Of a stretch of 64,000 nt of DNA, positions 11,908 through 23,010 are shown one piece after another. The position numbers and the translations under genes were made by a program. The notes under the pieces were generated by a model, which had not been told where the DNA came from, searched no databases, and saw nothing but the letters and a program-made list of their open reading frames with translations. Positions within the stretch are counted from its first letter, which is position 1, and every line of letters begins with the position of its first letter. The DNA is from Edaphochlamys debaryana (taxonomy: Eukaryota > Chlorophyta > Chlorophyceae > Chlamydomonadales): positions 1,860,001-1,924,000 of the forward strand of contig JAEHOE010000002.1 of assembly GCA_016858145.1 (NCBI GenBank), written 5' to 3'.

Positions 11908-12907
11908 GCAGCTGTCTCTGACCGCTAGGCGCTGGGCCGCAGGGGCTTCGCAGGGCGTGGGCGCGGGCCAGCTGGGCGCAGCCCTAGATGCCTGGGGCGC
12001 AACACAACGGCTTGATGTGGGTCGGGGTTGATCCCGGGGTGTGTCGTGCGTGGCAGCAGGGAGCCTGCACGCGGGAGGCCGGGGTCAGCTGGTGCTTTTG
12101 GGTGGGCGCGTGGGTGCGGGCTGCGGGGTGCTCTCGCACGGGAAAGGCAACGGGGTCGGGGATTGCACGCTGTCAACGGCAAGCAGCACTAGCATGGGCG
12201 CCGAAGTGCGCCTTTGAGCGCTGAAGGTGGCTAGGGGCGCGCAGCACATAGACGCGGTCGTTGAGTGAGACTCGAGAGCGCTTGCAGGGTGACTAGTCCC
12301 TAGACCTGGAATCGTGCATGGCGGCGTACCGCTTTGACTGCGAGACTGTGTGCAGCTGCGCGCCTGAGGGCTGAGGGCCAGATATGGCCGTGTGCGCTGG
12401 TGTGGGGAGGGCCTGGGGCCGCCGAGCGTTCCCGGAATCCCGGCATGTAAGTGGTGCAGCTGTGAAGCGGCCAGGCGAGTCGATGGTCCATGGCTCCGGC
12501 GCGGCGGCGCCGCCCATCTTGCTCAGCAAACGGCAGCAGCCACAGCTAGCGTGGCTGCTTGGGGACGGCTAGCTAGTGACAAGGGCACAGCCACACCGCG
12601 GCATTCCGGTCACGCGGTCAACACAGTGGGGCTTCTGTGCTCGCAGGGGCCGTGCAGCGTAGTCCGGACGACGACGAAGGGGGATGCAGCTGAACGCAAC
12701 TAGGCTGTGCGCAACGCGACAGAAAGAGGGAGAGGCAGAGCGACAGGCATGGGCAAGCAACCGCACGGGTGATCCTAAGGGCGGCGCCACGCAACGCATT
12801 CGGACTCGTTACTTATCTTTCCTATGCCATCTTGTGGTGCCGAGGCCCCCAGCGTGTGCGTGCAGGCGTCCGCGGTTCCCAGAACGTGGCGCAAGCTCAC
12901 CTGCGAG
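11908..12907 (+). other. 3' UTR of HYOU1-like gene and intergenic DNA
   Basis: No coding exon can be supported. A TGTAA signal at 12446-12450 is the best candidate for the end of the HYOU1-like transcript, giving a 3' UTR near 0.55 kb. A small inverted repeat (AGCAGCCAC / GTGGCTGCT) lies near 12533-12557. After about 12650 the sequence grades into the mobile-element cluster. Confidence 0.5.
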
Positions 12908-13116
12908 CGGATGGAAAGCGCCACGTGAGCCGCTAGGACGCCGAAAGCCGCGTAGTGCAGTGCAGTGTGTGAAGGTGCGAGCTGGGGGAAAGAAGCAGGG
13001 CGCGTGCTGGCGGCAGTGTAGGTGGGTCGACCGTACGGCAGGCTGGCGGAGTTGCGTCTACGAACGCTCAAGGAAGACCCCAGAACCCGGCGTGCAACTA
13101 AATGCTACTAAGCACC
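12908..13116. repeat. Flanking repeat P, copy 1
   Basis: About 210 bp nearly identical to 42131-42337, starting GCGGATGGAAAGCGCCACGT and running to a shared CACCAAG. Here it is followed by 315 bp of otherwise unmatched DNA and then by repeat R copy A. At the second site it runs straight into the gag region. It may be a remnant of the 5' end of the gag-bearing element. No coding potential is seen. Confidence 0.75.
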
Positions 13117-13431
13117 AAGATGGCGGTGTGGGAACGCGTAAAATTTTGGGAGCCTAAGGGCTGGTGCCCGAGTGAGAGGGATACGAGGGCGAAGACAGGG
13201 AAGGCGTTGGCGAGGAGGATGCTGCCCAGGCTGCCTTGCGCTCGTAGACATGATGACACGGTCGCATCGCTCGGTTTGCTGTGGCCGTCGTGCTAGGGGT
13301 AACGTCGGGCGCACGCAACGCATGCTGGAACCTGCGAGGAAGCTGAGCTGTGCTGTGGAGAGGGCTGCAGGCTGCAAGTGCGTGCGACGTGCAGGAGGGA
13401 CAGCTGAGGGGGCCAAAGTGCACGTACGGGG

Positions 13432-16400
13432 CGCAAGTGCTTGCGTACTCAAGTGAGGTCTTTACCTGCTTGCGTGGTCGCGGTTCGGGCCCTTGCCGGC
13501 GTCTCTACCGCTTTGCGTGGGGAAGCCGGTGGGGGGAATTCCGAGCGGGTACGTGCCACACCCGGCACCGTCGCGTGCCCTTGCGCTATCAGGACCGTCG
13601 ACAGCGCATGTGAGCGGCCTAGGCATTCGTCGAGCGTGTGTGTGTGACGCGACAGGCGAGAGGCCGAGGGCCGATAAGGTGGTGCGGTCTTCCGACCGCA
13701 AGGAAGGGATGGATAATGAGGTGAACAAGTAGAAGACAATTGCTATCTTGTGCCCGAGCTTGCTGGCCGAGCGCCGGGAGGCGCGAGGCCTTGGCGCCAA
13801 AGTGTGGCTTTCTCTGCGCGCTCCCCTTCTATCAGCGGCAACATCTTCTATGTGGAGCATCTAAGCGACTGGAGAAATGTGGCGATGCTCGGACTTAGGT
13901 GGAGAAAAGAAGAACACGACAAAGTGGAGCAGCCGGCGCGAGGAGCCCCAGCAGCGCGGCAAGCAGTGTTGTGTGTGCGAGGAGACTAGGTGGTATCTTG
14001 GCTACTTTAGCGACGCGGGAGGTTCGGTGGGCGCAGCCGTGAACCAGAGTGACTTTATGCAGGGAAGCGGCGCCCGAGCTAGGAACCCCTGTTGTGCTTA
14101 GAGCTGGAGCTTTTGGTGTAGTTGCAAGGGTTAGGTAGGCAAAGCCCGGGTAGGTAGGTGAATTGGGCGGGACCCGAAGGCGCGGAGGCGCGCGCGGGAC
14201 AGCCCTCTCTCCCCAGCCTGCGTGGCCTTGTGGTGGTGTGGTTTAGGTGTTGGCGTGGTGCTCAGCGAGGGCCTCGTGGAGCTTGCGTGGCAAGCACCGG
14301 CGCTTCGCAGCGCCGGTGCGCCCAGGCCGCCGCTAGCAGCAGCCAGGGGGCTTCGTCCAGCCCCTCGCTTGGCCGGGCCGTGTGGCGGGAGCCCGGAAGC
14401 CCGAGCCTCACGGCTCGGGCTGGGCCCTGCGCCACCTTCCAACAATCCCGGAGGGGCCTTTGCGGGCCTCCGGCGGGCCCGGTCCCCGGAAGGGCAGGCC
14501 CAGGTGTCGGAAGGCCCATGTGGTACGGCAGACCCAGGTCAGGCCCGCTGCGCGCGCGCTCTTTAGGGCCCACACGTGGCATTTCCCAGGAACGCTAGAA
14601 CACTCTTTACTCTTACAGCTCTCTTACTTTCGGTTTCCCCGGCTCTCTGCTCACTCTCCAAAGCTCTCAGACTCTCAACTACTCTCGGCTCTGTTAATCG
14701 GCTTGCGCCGGACTGATCACCCGTCGCTCTGAACACTCGGTACTGTAAGGTCTCAGCTCAATTACACGCCCCAGATCCCCGGACCCACAGTACTAGGTTT
14801 GGTCGCTGATCGCTGCAGTCTCGGCCGCAGCTGTATCGCCCCCCGCCGACCAGGAGCAGCTATCGTCAGCAAGCAAAGGCCCAGGAGGGCCCAAGCCTCT
14901 GCCTGTGCCAGGCCCCGTACCGGACCCAGCTGTTCCCGGGACCCCTCTCGTGGACCACACAGCCGGAACCCCATCGCAGCTAGCAGGGTTCTCTGTTAAG
15001 GGCCACGCTCAGCGTGCCCGCCGGTCTACTAGGGAGCCGAGCGTCAGCGAGGCGACAGCAGCCGCTATTTGATCAGCCGTTTCCGGCAGCCAGGGCTTCG
15101 TGCTTGCACAACCTCGCCCTCGGCCCTCTTTCCCCTCGCCCGCCCCCAGGACAAGAACCCCTTGCCCTGAGTGCGTGCCGCCGAGGGAGAGTCTACATCT
15201 TCCCGTCAGGCGTTTCCGCCGTCTGTACGTGGCATAAATCGCTTCCGCTTCAACCCCAAGACTCTGGTACTGCGTGGTGATCCGCTCACCGCCTTTGGTA
15301 TATCTCTGTACTCCACCAACCCGGCTTGTGGGGTGTCTCCTTACTCCCCCTTGCCCGCACGTCTAGAGGCTTTGCAACGGTCCAAGGGCGCGGCAGCTAC
15401 ACCTTCGGCAGTAGAAGACTACAACAGCAAGCAGTGCACGGCGAAAATTTCTGGTGCGCCAATTTGGTCTCTACCCCGTTGGTGTGGTCGCCTCCGCTTG
15501 CGGACGCCACACGTGCATGCTGCAAGCTGTGGCAGAGCGCTGAAGGCTGAGGGCTGAGGGGTAGGATGCCGGGGAGCGGGCGTAGGGGCACAGGGACACG
15601 GGGAAGCAGCTGCGCGGGGGTTGCGTGGCGCGGCCAGAATCGCCATGGGGTCCTACGGCTGGGCGGCGGCGCAGGAGCCGTGCCACCGTATCTGGCTGTC
15701 GAGCTGTGGCTGCTGATGGCGCTTGGAGACGTTGAGGCAAGGGAGCGAGTCCTGGGGCAGGCGAGGGCATGGGGTAGGCAGCCAGCATACGTGTTACCAA
15801 GCTAGCCGGGCTCCGACGAGCTCCCCAGACGAAAGGCGCCGGCGCGACCAAGCCGGACCTGCGAAAGAAACCCACGTACCAACACCTGCTTCCCGTACCC
15901 CTAGGCTCGCGGGTCACGCCATGCCCCTGGACCCGGCCCGGCCACGCAAAACCCCGCGTAGCCTGTGGCCTGGCCGTCCGGCGATCCCCGCACACAAAGC
16001 GTAGCCGACGCCCCGCTCTCCACCTCCGCCGCCGGCCCCACGGACCCTAAGCTAGACCAAACTGACACTCCACTGTAGAAACCCAAACTCCCGGCGGCGT
16101 ACTCCAGGCTGACTCCAAGCTGACTCCAAGCTGACTCCAGGGGGCAAGGGGGGACATGGCCGTGCCGGCATGTTGGCTATTCAGCGCCCCCTGGAAATAG
16201 CTATTCTGAAGCGTAGAAGACAAGTTCCGCGCGAAATGGGCAACTGCGACTTGCGCCTCCGCTAATTTGTGCAGTTTGCCAGCCCGCACTTGCACAACAT
16301 GTCGGCAGGTCGGCGCGGGCTTCGCCCGCGCCAAACCCTTCACCCATTTTGCGTATATTGCGCACGCTGGAACCACCCATAATTTGCGCAATTTGCAACT

Positions 16401-17750
16401 GGTCGCCCAACCCGTACTAGTGCTACGCTCCCGATGGCGCGGCCCCCAGAAGAAGAGGGCGGCGTGCAACAGCGCCACCACCGTCCGCCGTGAGGCTCAG
16501 ATGACTCGGGACAGGTCGGGATCGCACCGGGAACACCAAGAGGCATCTCAAGCGGCCTTACATCTCCGGCTGGGGCAGGAGGTGCAACGGAGCAAGCTTT
16601 GGGTGCGGAGCGAGGGGGCGCTGCAGGGCGTGTGGCGGATGTGCAAGGACCGAGTCTGCTCGAATTCCCCATTGCAGCGTTTCGCAAGTTGAAGAGACGC
16701 CAGCACTCTGTCTCCCCATTCTCGTTACACAGTCATAGCCGTCATAGCCCGCATCAGCGTGCGCCTAGACATAGCTGTCCGTGCGTCCTTCACACGGCAA
16801 TAGTAATTTGCAGAATGGCCCTGCGGTGCTCTTCGTCGGCACTCGGCGCCAGCACTTTCGGCAAAGGCAAACAGGTGCGAGCAGTGTCGCGCGTAGGAGG
16901 GTGTCCCGCGTACTTAACCGCGGCGCCGCGGGTTCCTCCAGCAGGTGCGCCGCGGTGCGGTGGCCACCTTGGTGTTCCGCGGAATTCAGTTCCCTCCCTT
17001 CGTTGCGAGTGGCAAGTACTCGGAGCTGGAAAAGCGGCTGGCGACTACGGAGCAGGTGGGCACGCACGAAAGCAGACAGCAAAAGACACGGGGGCACGAT
17101 AGCTAGCTTAACTTCACCGTGGCCCCGCTCGCACAGTCGCTCGCCGAGGCGGAGCAGCGACGCATCGAGGCGGAGCAGCGACGCATCGAGGCGGAGCAGC
17201 GACGCATCGAGGCGGAGCAGCGACGCATCGAGGCGGAGGAGCAACGCATGGAGGCCGAGGAGCAACGCATGGAGGCCGAGGAGCGGGCGGACAAGGAGGC
17301 GAGGCTGGCGCGGTGGCGTGTCCTGGTGGGTTCGCAAGCACAGCGCTGCGATCATGCACTTGGCCACGGCCTGATGCGGGCACGTCTGCCGTTTCGCAGG
17401 CTGGCACTATTCTCACTTGCGGGCTTCTGTTCCTCCTTCAATGGGCCTTCTTCGGGCCTGGAGCCGCTGCAGCCCTGGGCTCCAGGCCCCCTGCCTAGTG
17501 GTGGACCGCTAAGGCTCTGCACTGACTGCGCCCACAGGGGCGCGAGGCGGTTGTGGCAGTGGCCTGGACCGCAATCGGCGCCCAAGCAATCGCGAGTCGA
17601 GACATCGTGGGCTTCTTTGGCCTGGCCCCCGCCTTTGAGGCGTGCTCAGCAACGTCGCGCATAATCCATGAAATTTTGGGAGGCATATACGCATGCATGA
17701 AAGGCTTGTTGGCAATGTTTTGGGCAACGTTCTGGGCAACGTTCTGGGCA
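13432..17750 (+). mobile_element. Repeat R, copy A (left part, interrupted by KDZ transposon)
   Basis: About 4.3 kb almost identical to R copy B (30846 onward) and R copy C (46504 onward). It is cut at 17750 by the KDZ element and resumes at 27321-27527. Internal landmarks are a hairpin at 14297-14322 (GCACCGGCGCT, loop TCGC, then its complement), a TC-rich stretch with TGTAA near 14745, three GCTGACTCCA(A/G) repeats near 16110-16142 and a hairpin GGCGCGGGC-TTC-GCCCGCGCC near 16313-16333. The right-hand 0.95 kb carries a small spliced gene, listed separately. R has no transposase or reverse transcriptase of its own. Confidence 0.85.
16815..17498 (+). CDS. Small coiled-coil/membrane protein gene of repeat R, copy A (6 extra-heptad form)
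   Basis: A four-exon gene can be assembled with consistent phase 0: 16815-16874, 16942-17055, 17137-17325 and 17400-17498, giving 153 residues. The first exon (MALRCSSSALGAS...) looks like an organelle-targeting start. The second reads FRGIQFPPFVASGKYSELEK. The third is a pure heptad coiled coil (AEQRRIE repeats, then AEEQRME). The fourth contains the hydrophobic span AGTILTCGLLFLLQWAFF. A second phase-0 acceptor at 17537/17538 offers another 3' exon (VAVAWTAIGAQ...FWATFWA), which the KDZ element interrupts. The third exon is 63 codons, against 28 and 35 in copies B and C. Function unknown; a membrane-anchored coiled-coil protein is inferred, and splicing is unproven. Confidence 0.55.
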
Positions 17751-17976
17751 CAGCTAGGTCTCACACCGGTCGTAGGACCATACATGGGATGAGGCCGATG
17801 GTCCCATCCGACGTATCGTCCTAGTCTTCTGTGTTGACCACGAACTCTCATCACGGGTTACACCTTGACCGCATACCACCATAGGTCGCATGCAGTGTCC
17901 TGTCACATAGCACACACCGCTACATCCCACATCGCGTCATAGCGTACTTGCCGCACGAAACTGCGAGCACGACCGA
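17751..17976 (+). repeat. KDZ element left terminal inverted repeat
   Basis: Matches the reverse complement of 27095-27320 over about 226 bp with about four visible mismatches, near 17783-17788, 17850 and 17871. Similarity stops after GAGCACGACCGA. The long, well-preserved TIR supports recent mobility. Confidence 0.9.
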
Positions 17977-18324
17977 AGCACGACCACACTTACGCCTCTC
18001 GCAACCCAGCGCAACCAGCGAGGCTGGACTGTGTTGTCGGGGTTTTGCTAATGCCACTGCTAGTTCTCACGAAGCAGGCGTAGCTGTCGCAAGCAATCAT
18101 TTGGCCAGTTGCCAGCTCCGCCTTCCCTTCAGAAAGCGCAGAGCAAGCTATTCTCATGCAGCGCTCCCTACCTGATAGAATTACTCCAGCGCCAGAGGTG
18201 CATGCCGCACCTCGCGCTGCGGCCTATGCGAGGCCGCAGCCCATCCCCAGCGCGACCGCGCGCAGGCAGCCGTCTGCAACGCCGGTGCCTCGAACACGGC
18301 CAGTCAGGGGTCTCACGGTAGCTG

Positions 18325-21300
18325 ATGGACCGTCCACGTCTGGGCGGGAGCACCGCAGCGAGGACTTGGGCGCAGCGGCAGGAGGCCACGGAGGGTGCGT
18401 GGACGAAGCAGCGGCAAACAATGGCGGACCAGTTACGTGTGTACGCCCAGCAGCTCGACACGCTCTCCCGGGAGCGGTCAGCACTTGTGCTCGGGCACGC
18501 TCAGAGGCGGGTGGACACCTTGGCGGCGAGGGCTGCCGCTGACGCGGCCATGCACGCTACCTCCTGTCCGGGCGGGGCTGCTAAGCTGACGACGGGAGTA
18601 GCCACCGTCACGTACGTCAGCTTGGTGGGCTCTGGCGCCCTTCAAGTGCCACACACCAAGTGCGAGTGCGGTGCCGTGTTTACGGTGCAACCAATCCCGG
18701 CGGGGTGCTTCCCCCTCACCCCCGTCTCCACGTGCCTGTGGTTCGACCTGGACGTTCACCGGGCGTACCGCCACCTCGGCCTGCAGGACGGGCTGAGTGC
18801 AGCAGGTAGGCCTCGGGGAACGGTGGGGACAAAGCTGCCGTGGGGCCGCTTGATTGTCGCCCAGGCCCCCTTTCACCCTCTCCCGCCTTCGGCCCCCCAG
18901 GCTTTGTGGACTTCCTGTCTGCACAGGCGGCTTGTAAGCTCGACGATCGCGCCTTCGTCCCCAGCTTCTTCTCCTATCTGCGCTCCAAAGCCATCGTGGA
19001 GGACTGGGCGGCGCTGGGCGTGGAGGGCATGGATGCCGGACCCTTTGGAGGATGCGCCATCTGTGCGGAGACTCCCGCAGTGCCCGGTGAGCTTTGTTTG
19101 GTAGTACTACCACGTGGGGCCTCGGCGCAGCGTGGGAGGGGCCTGAGCCCGCGCCTTGTCCCCTTGGGGCCTTGGCGCAGCGTGGGGAGGGGCCTCAGCC
19201 CGCGCCCTGTCCCCTTGGGGCCTCGGCGCAGCGTGGGAGGGGCCTCAGCCCGCGCCCTGTTCCCTTGGGGCCTCGGCGCAGCGTGGGAGGGGCCTCAGCC
19301 CGCGCCCTGTTCCCTGGGGGCCTCGGCGCAGCTTCGGAGGGGCCTCAGCCCGCGCCCTGTCCCCTTGGGGCCTCGGCGCAGCTTCGGAGGGACCTCAGCC
19401 CGCGCCCTGTCCCCTGGGGGCCTCGGCGCAGCTTCGGAGGGGCCTCAGCCCGCGCCCTGTCCCCTGGGTGTCTCGGCGCAGCTTCGGAGGGGCCTCAGCC
19501 CGCGCCCTGTTCCCTGGGGGCCTCGGCGCAGCTTCGGAGGGGCCTCAGCCCGCGCCCTGTCCCCTGGGGGCCTCGGCGCAGCTTCGGAGGGGCCTGAGCC
19601 CGCGCCCTGTCCCCTGGGGGCCTCGGCGCAGCTTCGGAGGGGCCTCAGCCCGCGCCCTGTTCCCTGGGGGCCTCGGCGCAGCTTCGGAGGGACCTCAGCC
19701 CGCGCCCTGTCCCCTGGGGGCCTCGGCGCAGCTTCGGAGGGGCCTGAGCCCGCGCCCTGTCCCCTGGGGGCCTCGGCGCAGCGTGGGAGGGGCCTCAGCC
19801 CGCGCCCTGTTCCCTGGGGGCCTCGGCGCAGCTTCGGAGGGACCTCAGCCCGCGCCCTGTTCCCTGGGGGCCTTGGCGCAGCGTGGGTGGGGCCTCAGCC
19901 CGCGCCCTGTCCCCTGGGGACCTCGGCGCAGCGTGGGAGGGGCCTCGGCCCGCGCCCTGTCCCGTGGGGGCCTTGGCGCAGCTTCGGAGGGGCCTGAGCC
20001 CGCGCCCTGTCCCCTGGGGGCCTTGGCGCAGCGTGGGAGGGGCCTCGGCCCGCGCCCTGTTCCCTGGGGGCCTCGGCGCAGCGTTGGCGGGCCCCAGCAG
20101 CAGCCTGCGCCCTTCCCATTATTATCAATACCACTTCTTGTCTTGTGCGCCCCCGTGAATGCAGGCGAGGACACGGATCCGTATCGGCTGTCCGTGTCTT
20201 TGGACGCCGTTACCAAGCTTGGGCACTACGCGAGCTGTGGCACGGCCACACGTGGCCTCCCACACCACATCTCCACCTTCTTTGGTGCCGTAGACGGCCA
20301 GGTGCAGGCGGCACATTCCGCCGGTGCCCTAGAGCTCGAGAGGGTCGTATCGGGCAGGGTGGGAGCCCAGGCGGCTGGTGAAGAGCCTTCCTGCCGATCA
20401 TCGCTGCACTGTGCACGTCCCAACTCTTCTTCAGCTGGGCCATGTGACGTGCACGGCGTGGTAGGTGCCGTCTGCATGCACACCGTCCCCGTCCGTGGGG
20501 GCTTCTGCGACATGCCCAAGCCAGAACAGTTCTCTTACTACCTACTCATGCTGCACCACCTGGTGCAGCAGCGCCCAGACCTTAAAGACGTGTACATTGA
20601 CTTCGGCTGTCAGATCAGGAGCACGTGGCGGCGGTACGTAGCCAACCACCCCGAGCTGCCCCAGGCGGCCAAGGACCTGCGCATCATGGTCAACTGGATG
20701 CACGGGAGCGGCCACGAGATCGCCTGCCAGCTGGTGAACAGCGGCAGATACTCTCCGGCTGCCGCAAGGCGCATTGGAGAGGAGATCGAACAGCTGTGGT
20801 CCATGACAAAAGTAAGCATGTGCTGGGGATGGCAGCATGGCACTATGCGCCATGGAGCGCGTGTTGGGGGGCATGTGCCTGCCGCAAACCTCTTCTCACA
20901 AAGGAGGCTGAGATCCGCTGCCTGATGCCCGTTTGCCCTACCCGCCTCCTCAGTCCGCCGGTTCCCTCGTGCGGTACATGTCCCTGCATCACCGGAGAGA
21001 CTTCATCGAGGCGCTTCTGGCCGACATCGGCCGTGACAAGCTCAAGCGGATTGTCGTTCTGACGGAGAAGCGATACGCCGACACTATTAAGCTGCTGGGT
21101 AGGCTGGCGGAGACTGCCAGCAGCAAGGCATAACCCTCTACTGATCCCTGCACTCTCTGTGCTGTGTGACCCTTCTTGGCGTGGCCCTTTTGCCCCGCAG
21201 ACGCCCACCGGAAAGCCCTGGCCTCGGTGATGTCGGAAGCGGCGAAAGCTGCGCCTCCCGTGCTGGACCCCCAGGTTGCCGCAGAGGAGTACAAGCGGGT

Positions 21301-22330
21301 CGTCCTGGGGACGGAGCGGGAGGAAACCACCGACGGAGACGCCTGGAAAGTGAGCAGGGAAAGCACAAGCGGGCTGGCTGGAGCGCAAGAGTTGACGAGG
21401 CACAGGTGGTGTTGAGAGACTGGCTTGAGCAGACCCGCGTGGTGCCCACGCCCTCAGGTCGAGTACGCACGGCTCTGCCTCCGCTTGGGGGAGCTGAAGC
21501 GCCTCCAGATCTCAGCCCCTTCCCTTGCGGTCGTCTCCAGCAGTGCATCCGTTGCGTTGGCCACGGCAAGCACGGATGACGCGCTCAGCAAGGTGCGAGC
21601 AGCACTGACCGCGATGGAGCACAAGCGGGACCTGCCGCCAACCGAGCGTTCCAAATGGACGAAGGGCTACGAGCCCTTTGACTGCGCGCTGGACAAGCTG
21701 CGGCGGAAGGAAGTGGAGAGGTGCGCGGGCCTTAGGCGTTCGCTGCCATAGTCTATTGTGATGTTGCCTGTGTGGGGCATGACACGACCCTCCTCGCCGC
21801 AGCTTAGACCCCCCTCCCTTACCCCGCCTTGCCCTCGACCACCCCTCTACAGGTGTCAGTCTCGCATCGAGCAGCTCGTCCTTGAGATCCGCGCCCTTCA
21901 CTCGGATCGGGCAGCGGCGGGCTGTGCGGACAAGGAGACCAAAAGCATGCAGGCGCGGGGCAAGCGGAAGCGCGCCCAGGTTCGCGCACTGCTGGAGGAG
22001 ATGTACGTTTGGCAGAGTGTGGGTGGCGGGTCGAGCGCGCGCCTGACGGAGCAGCAGGTGAAGAGCCTCTTTGACCCGGGCACGCCGATGCCGTGGGGCA
22101 CGCGGCTTATTGCCTGCAAGCTGCACGTGAACGGGCAGCTGCCTGCGAGGGCACTGTGTTTCTCATTGACCAGCACCTGGCCCTGGTCGACCAGCTACGG
22201 ACAGAGCTGGGTAGGAGCAGAATTCCCGTCTAAGGGGGGAGGGGTAGGAGCAGACCATGCTGGCGTGCTGCAATGCCCGTGTTTACCTCCGGCAATGGTT
22301 GAGTTGCTTTTGGCGCTTTTAAGTGAGTGA
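18325..22330 (+). CDS. KDZ transposase
   Basis: Transposase of the KDZ superfamily, which carries an RNase H-like catalytic fold. Phase-consistent exons: 18325-18805, 18901-19086, 20165-20811, 20954-21098, 21201-21349, 21458-21720 and 21853-22330, about 782 residues. The N-terminal cysteine cluster (KCECGAVFTV) leads into AGCFPLTPVSTCLWFDLD, typical of CxC-type KDZ proteins. CAICAE closes exon 2. Exon 3 holds the core: LSVSLDAV, GVVGAVCMHTVPVRGGFCD, DVYIDFGCQ, then HGSGHEIACQLVNSG and GEEIEQLWS, the conserved C-terminal glutamate block. Intron 2 contains a 1-kb minisatellite. The start is uncertain, because an in-frame stop lies just upstream of 18325 and a further 5' exon is possible. Near 22140-22210 the plausible coding frame changes, so the last exon may hold a frameshift or an unrecognised splice. 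Confidence 0.85.
19117..20096 (+). repeat. 50-bp minisatellite inside KDZ transposase intron 2
   Basis: About 19 tandem copies of a 50-bp unit containing CCTCGGCGCAGC and CCTCAGCCCGCGCCCTGT. Variants differ at GTGGGAGG/TTCGGAGG and TTCC/CCCC. A period of 50 is not a multiple of three, so the array creates long meaningless open frames in all three forward frames. It lies wholly within the intron 19087-20164. Confidence 0.95.
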
Positions 22331-22358
22331 TGCTTGGCCGCACTGCGGTCCTTAGTGG

Positions 22359-22773
22359 CTGGACAAGCCAGGTGACGGGGCAGGGACTTGGAGCGTGGGG
22401 CGTGGGATCCAGCACAGAGCACGCAGCTGGTTGTTGTAACAGGCGCTGGGCAAGCCAGGTGACGGGGCAGGGACTTGGAGCGTGGGGCGTGGGATCCAGC
22501 ACAGAGCACGCAGCTGGTTGTAGTAACAGGCGCTGGGCAAGCCAGGTGACGGGGCAGGGACTTGGAGCGTGGGGCGTGGGATCCAGCACAGAGCACGCAG
22601 CTGGTTGTAGTAACAGGCGCTGGGCAAGCCAGGTGACGGGGCAGGGACTTGGAGCGTGGGGCGTGGGATCCAGCACAGAGCACGCAGCTGGTTGTAGTAA
22701 CAGGCGCTGGGCAAGCCAGGTGACGGGGCAGGGACTTGGAGCGTGGGGCGTGGGATCCAGCACAGAGCACGCA
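22359..22773. repeat. 87-bp tandem repeat, five copies, between the two KDZ genes
   Basis: Units start at 22359, 22446, 22533, 22620 and 22707. The last is cut short at CACGCA. Each contains AAGCCAGGTGACGGGGCAGG and GGATCCAGCACAGAGCACGC. Copies are almost identical, so expansion is recent. The array lies between the convergent 3' ends of the transposase and the accessory gene. The period is 29 codons, which yields repetitive open frames, but no gene is supported. Confidence 0.95.
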
Positions 22774-23010
22774 AACCTCCAGCCATTACGCAAAGGGCCC
22801 TCAAGCAAACAGAAAACCGCCTGCATCCACAGCGGCCATCCCGGGGAAACACCCAAGCACCAGCGTTCAGGCCAGGTAGCCACACTTTCACCCACAAGAA
22901 AAGAATAATTCCCTCCCTACACCAGAGTACGAGATGGGGCTACGCGCCCATGAGCAAGCGCATGCCCTCGGGCACACCAACTTAACCTGACCGCAAAGCC
23001 ACGCCCTGGA

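Noticed and set aside
14158..14598. 146-residue open frame in repeat R, kept in all three copies
   Set aside because: Copies are too similar for conservation to mean anything, composition is biased, opposite-strand frames are equally open, and no motif is seen.
19156..20925. 589-residue forward open frame
   Set aside because: Its first 300 residues are the 50-bp minisatellite read through. The period is not a multiple of three, and the real transposase exon begins only at 20165 after an acceptor.
22359..22773. CRISPR-like array
   Set aside because: Units are contiguous 87-bp tandem repeats without unique spacers, inside a eukaryotic transposon.
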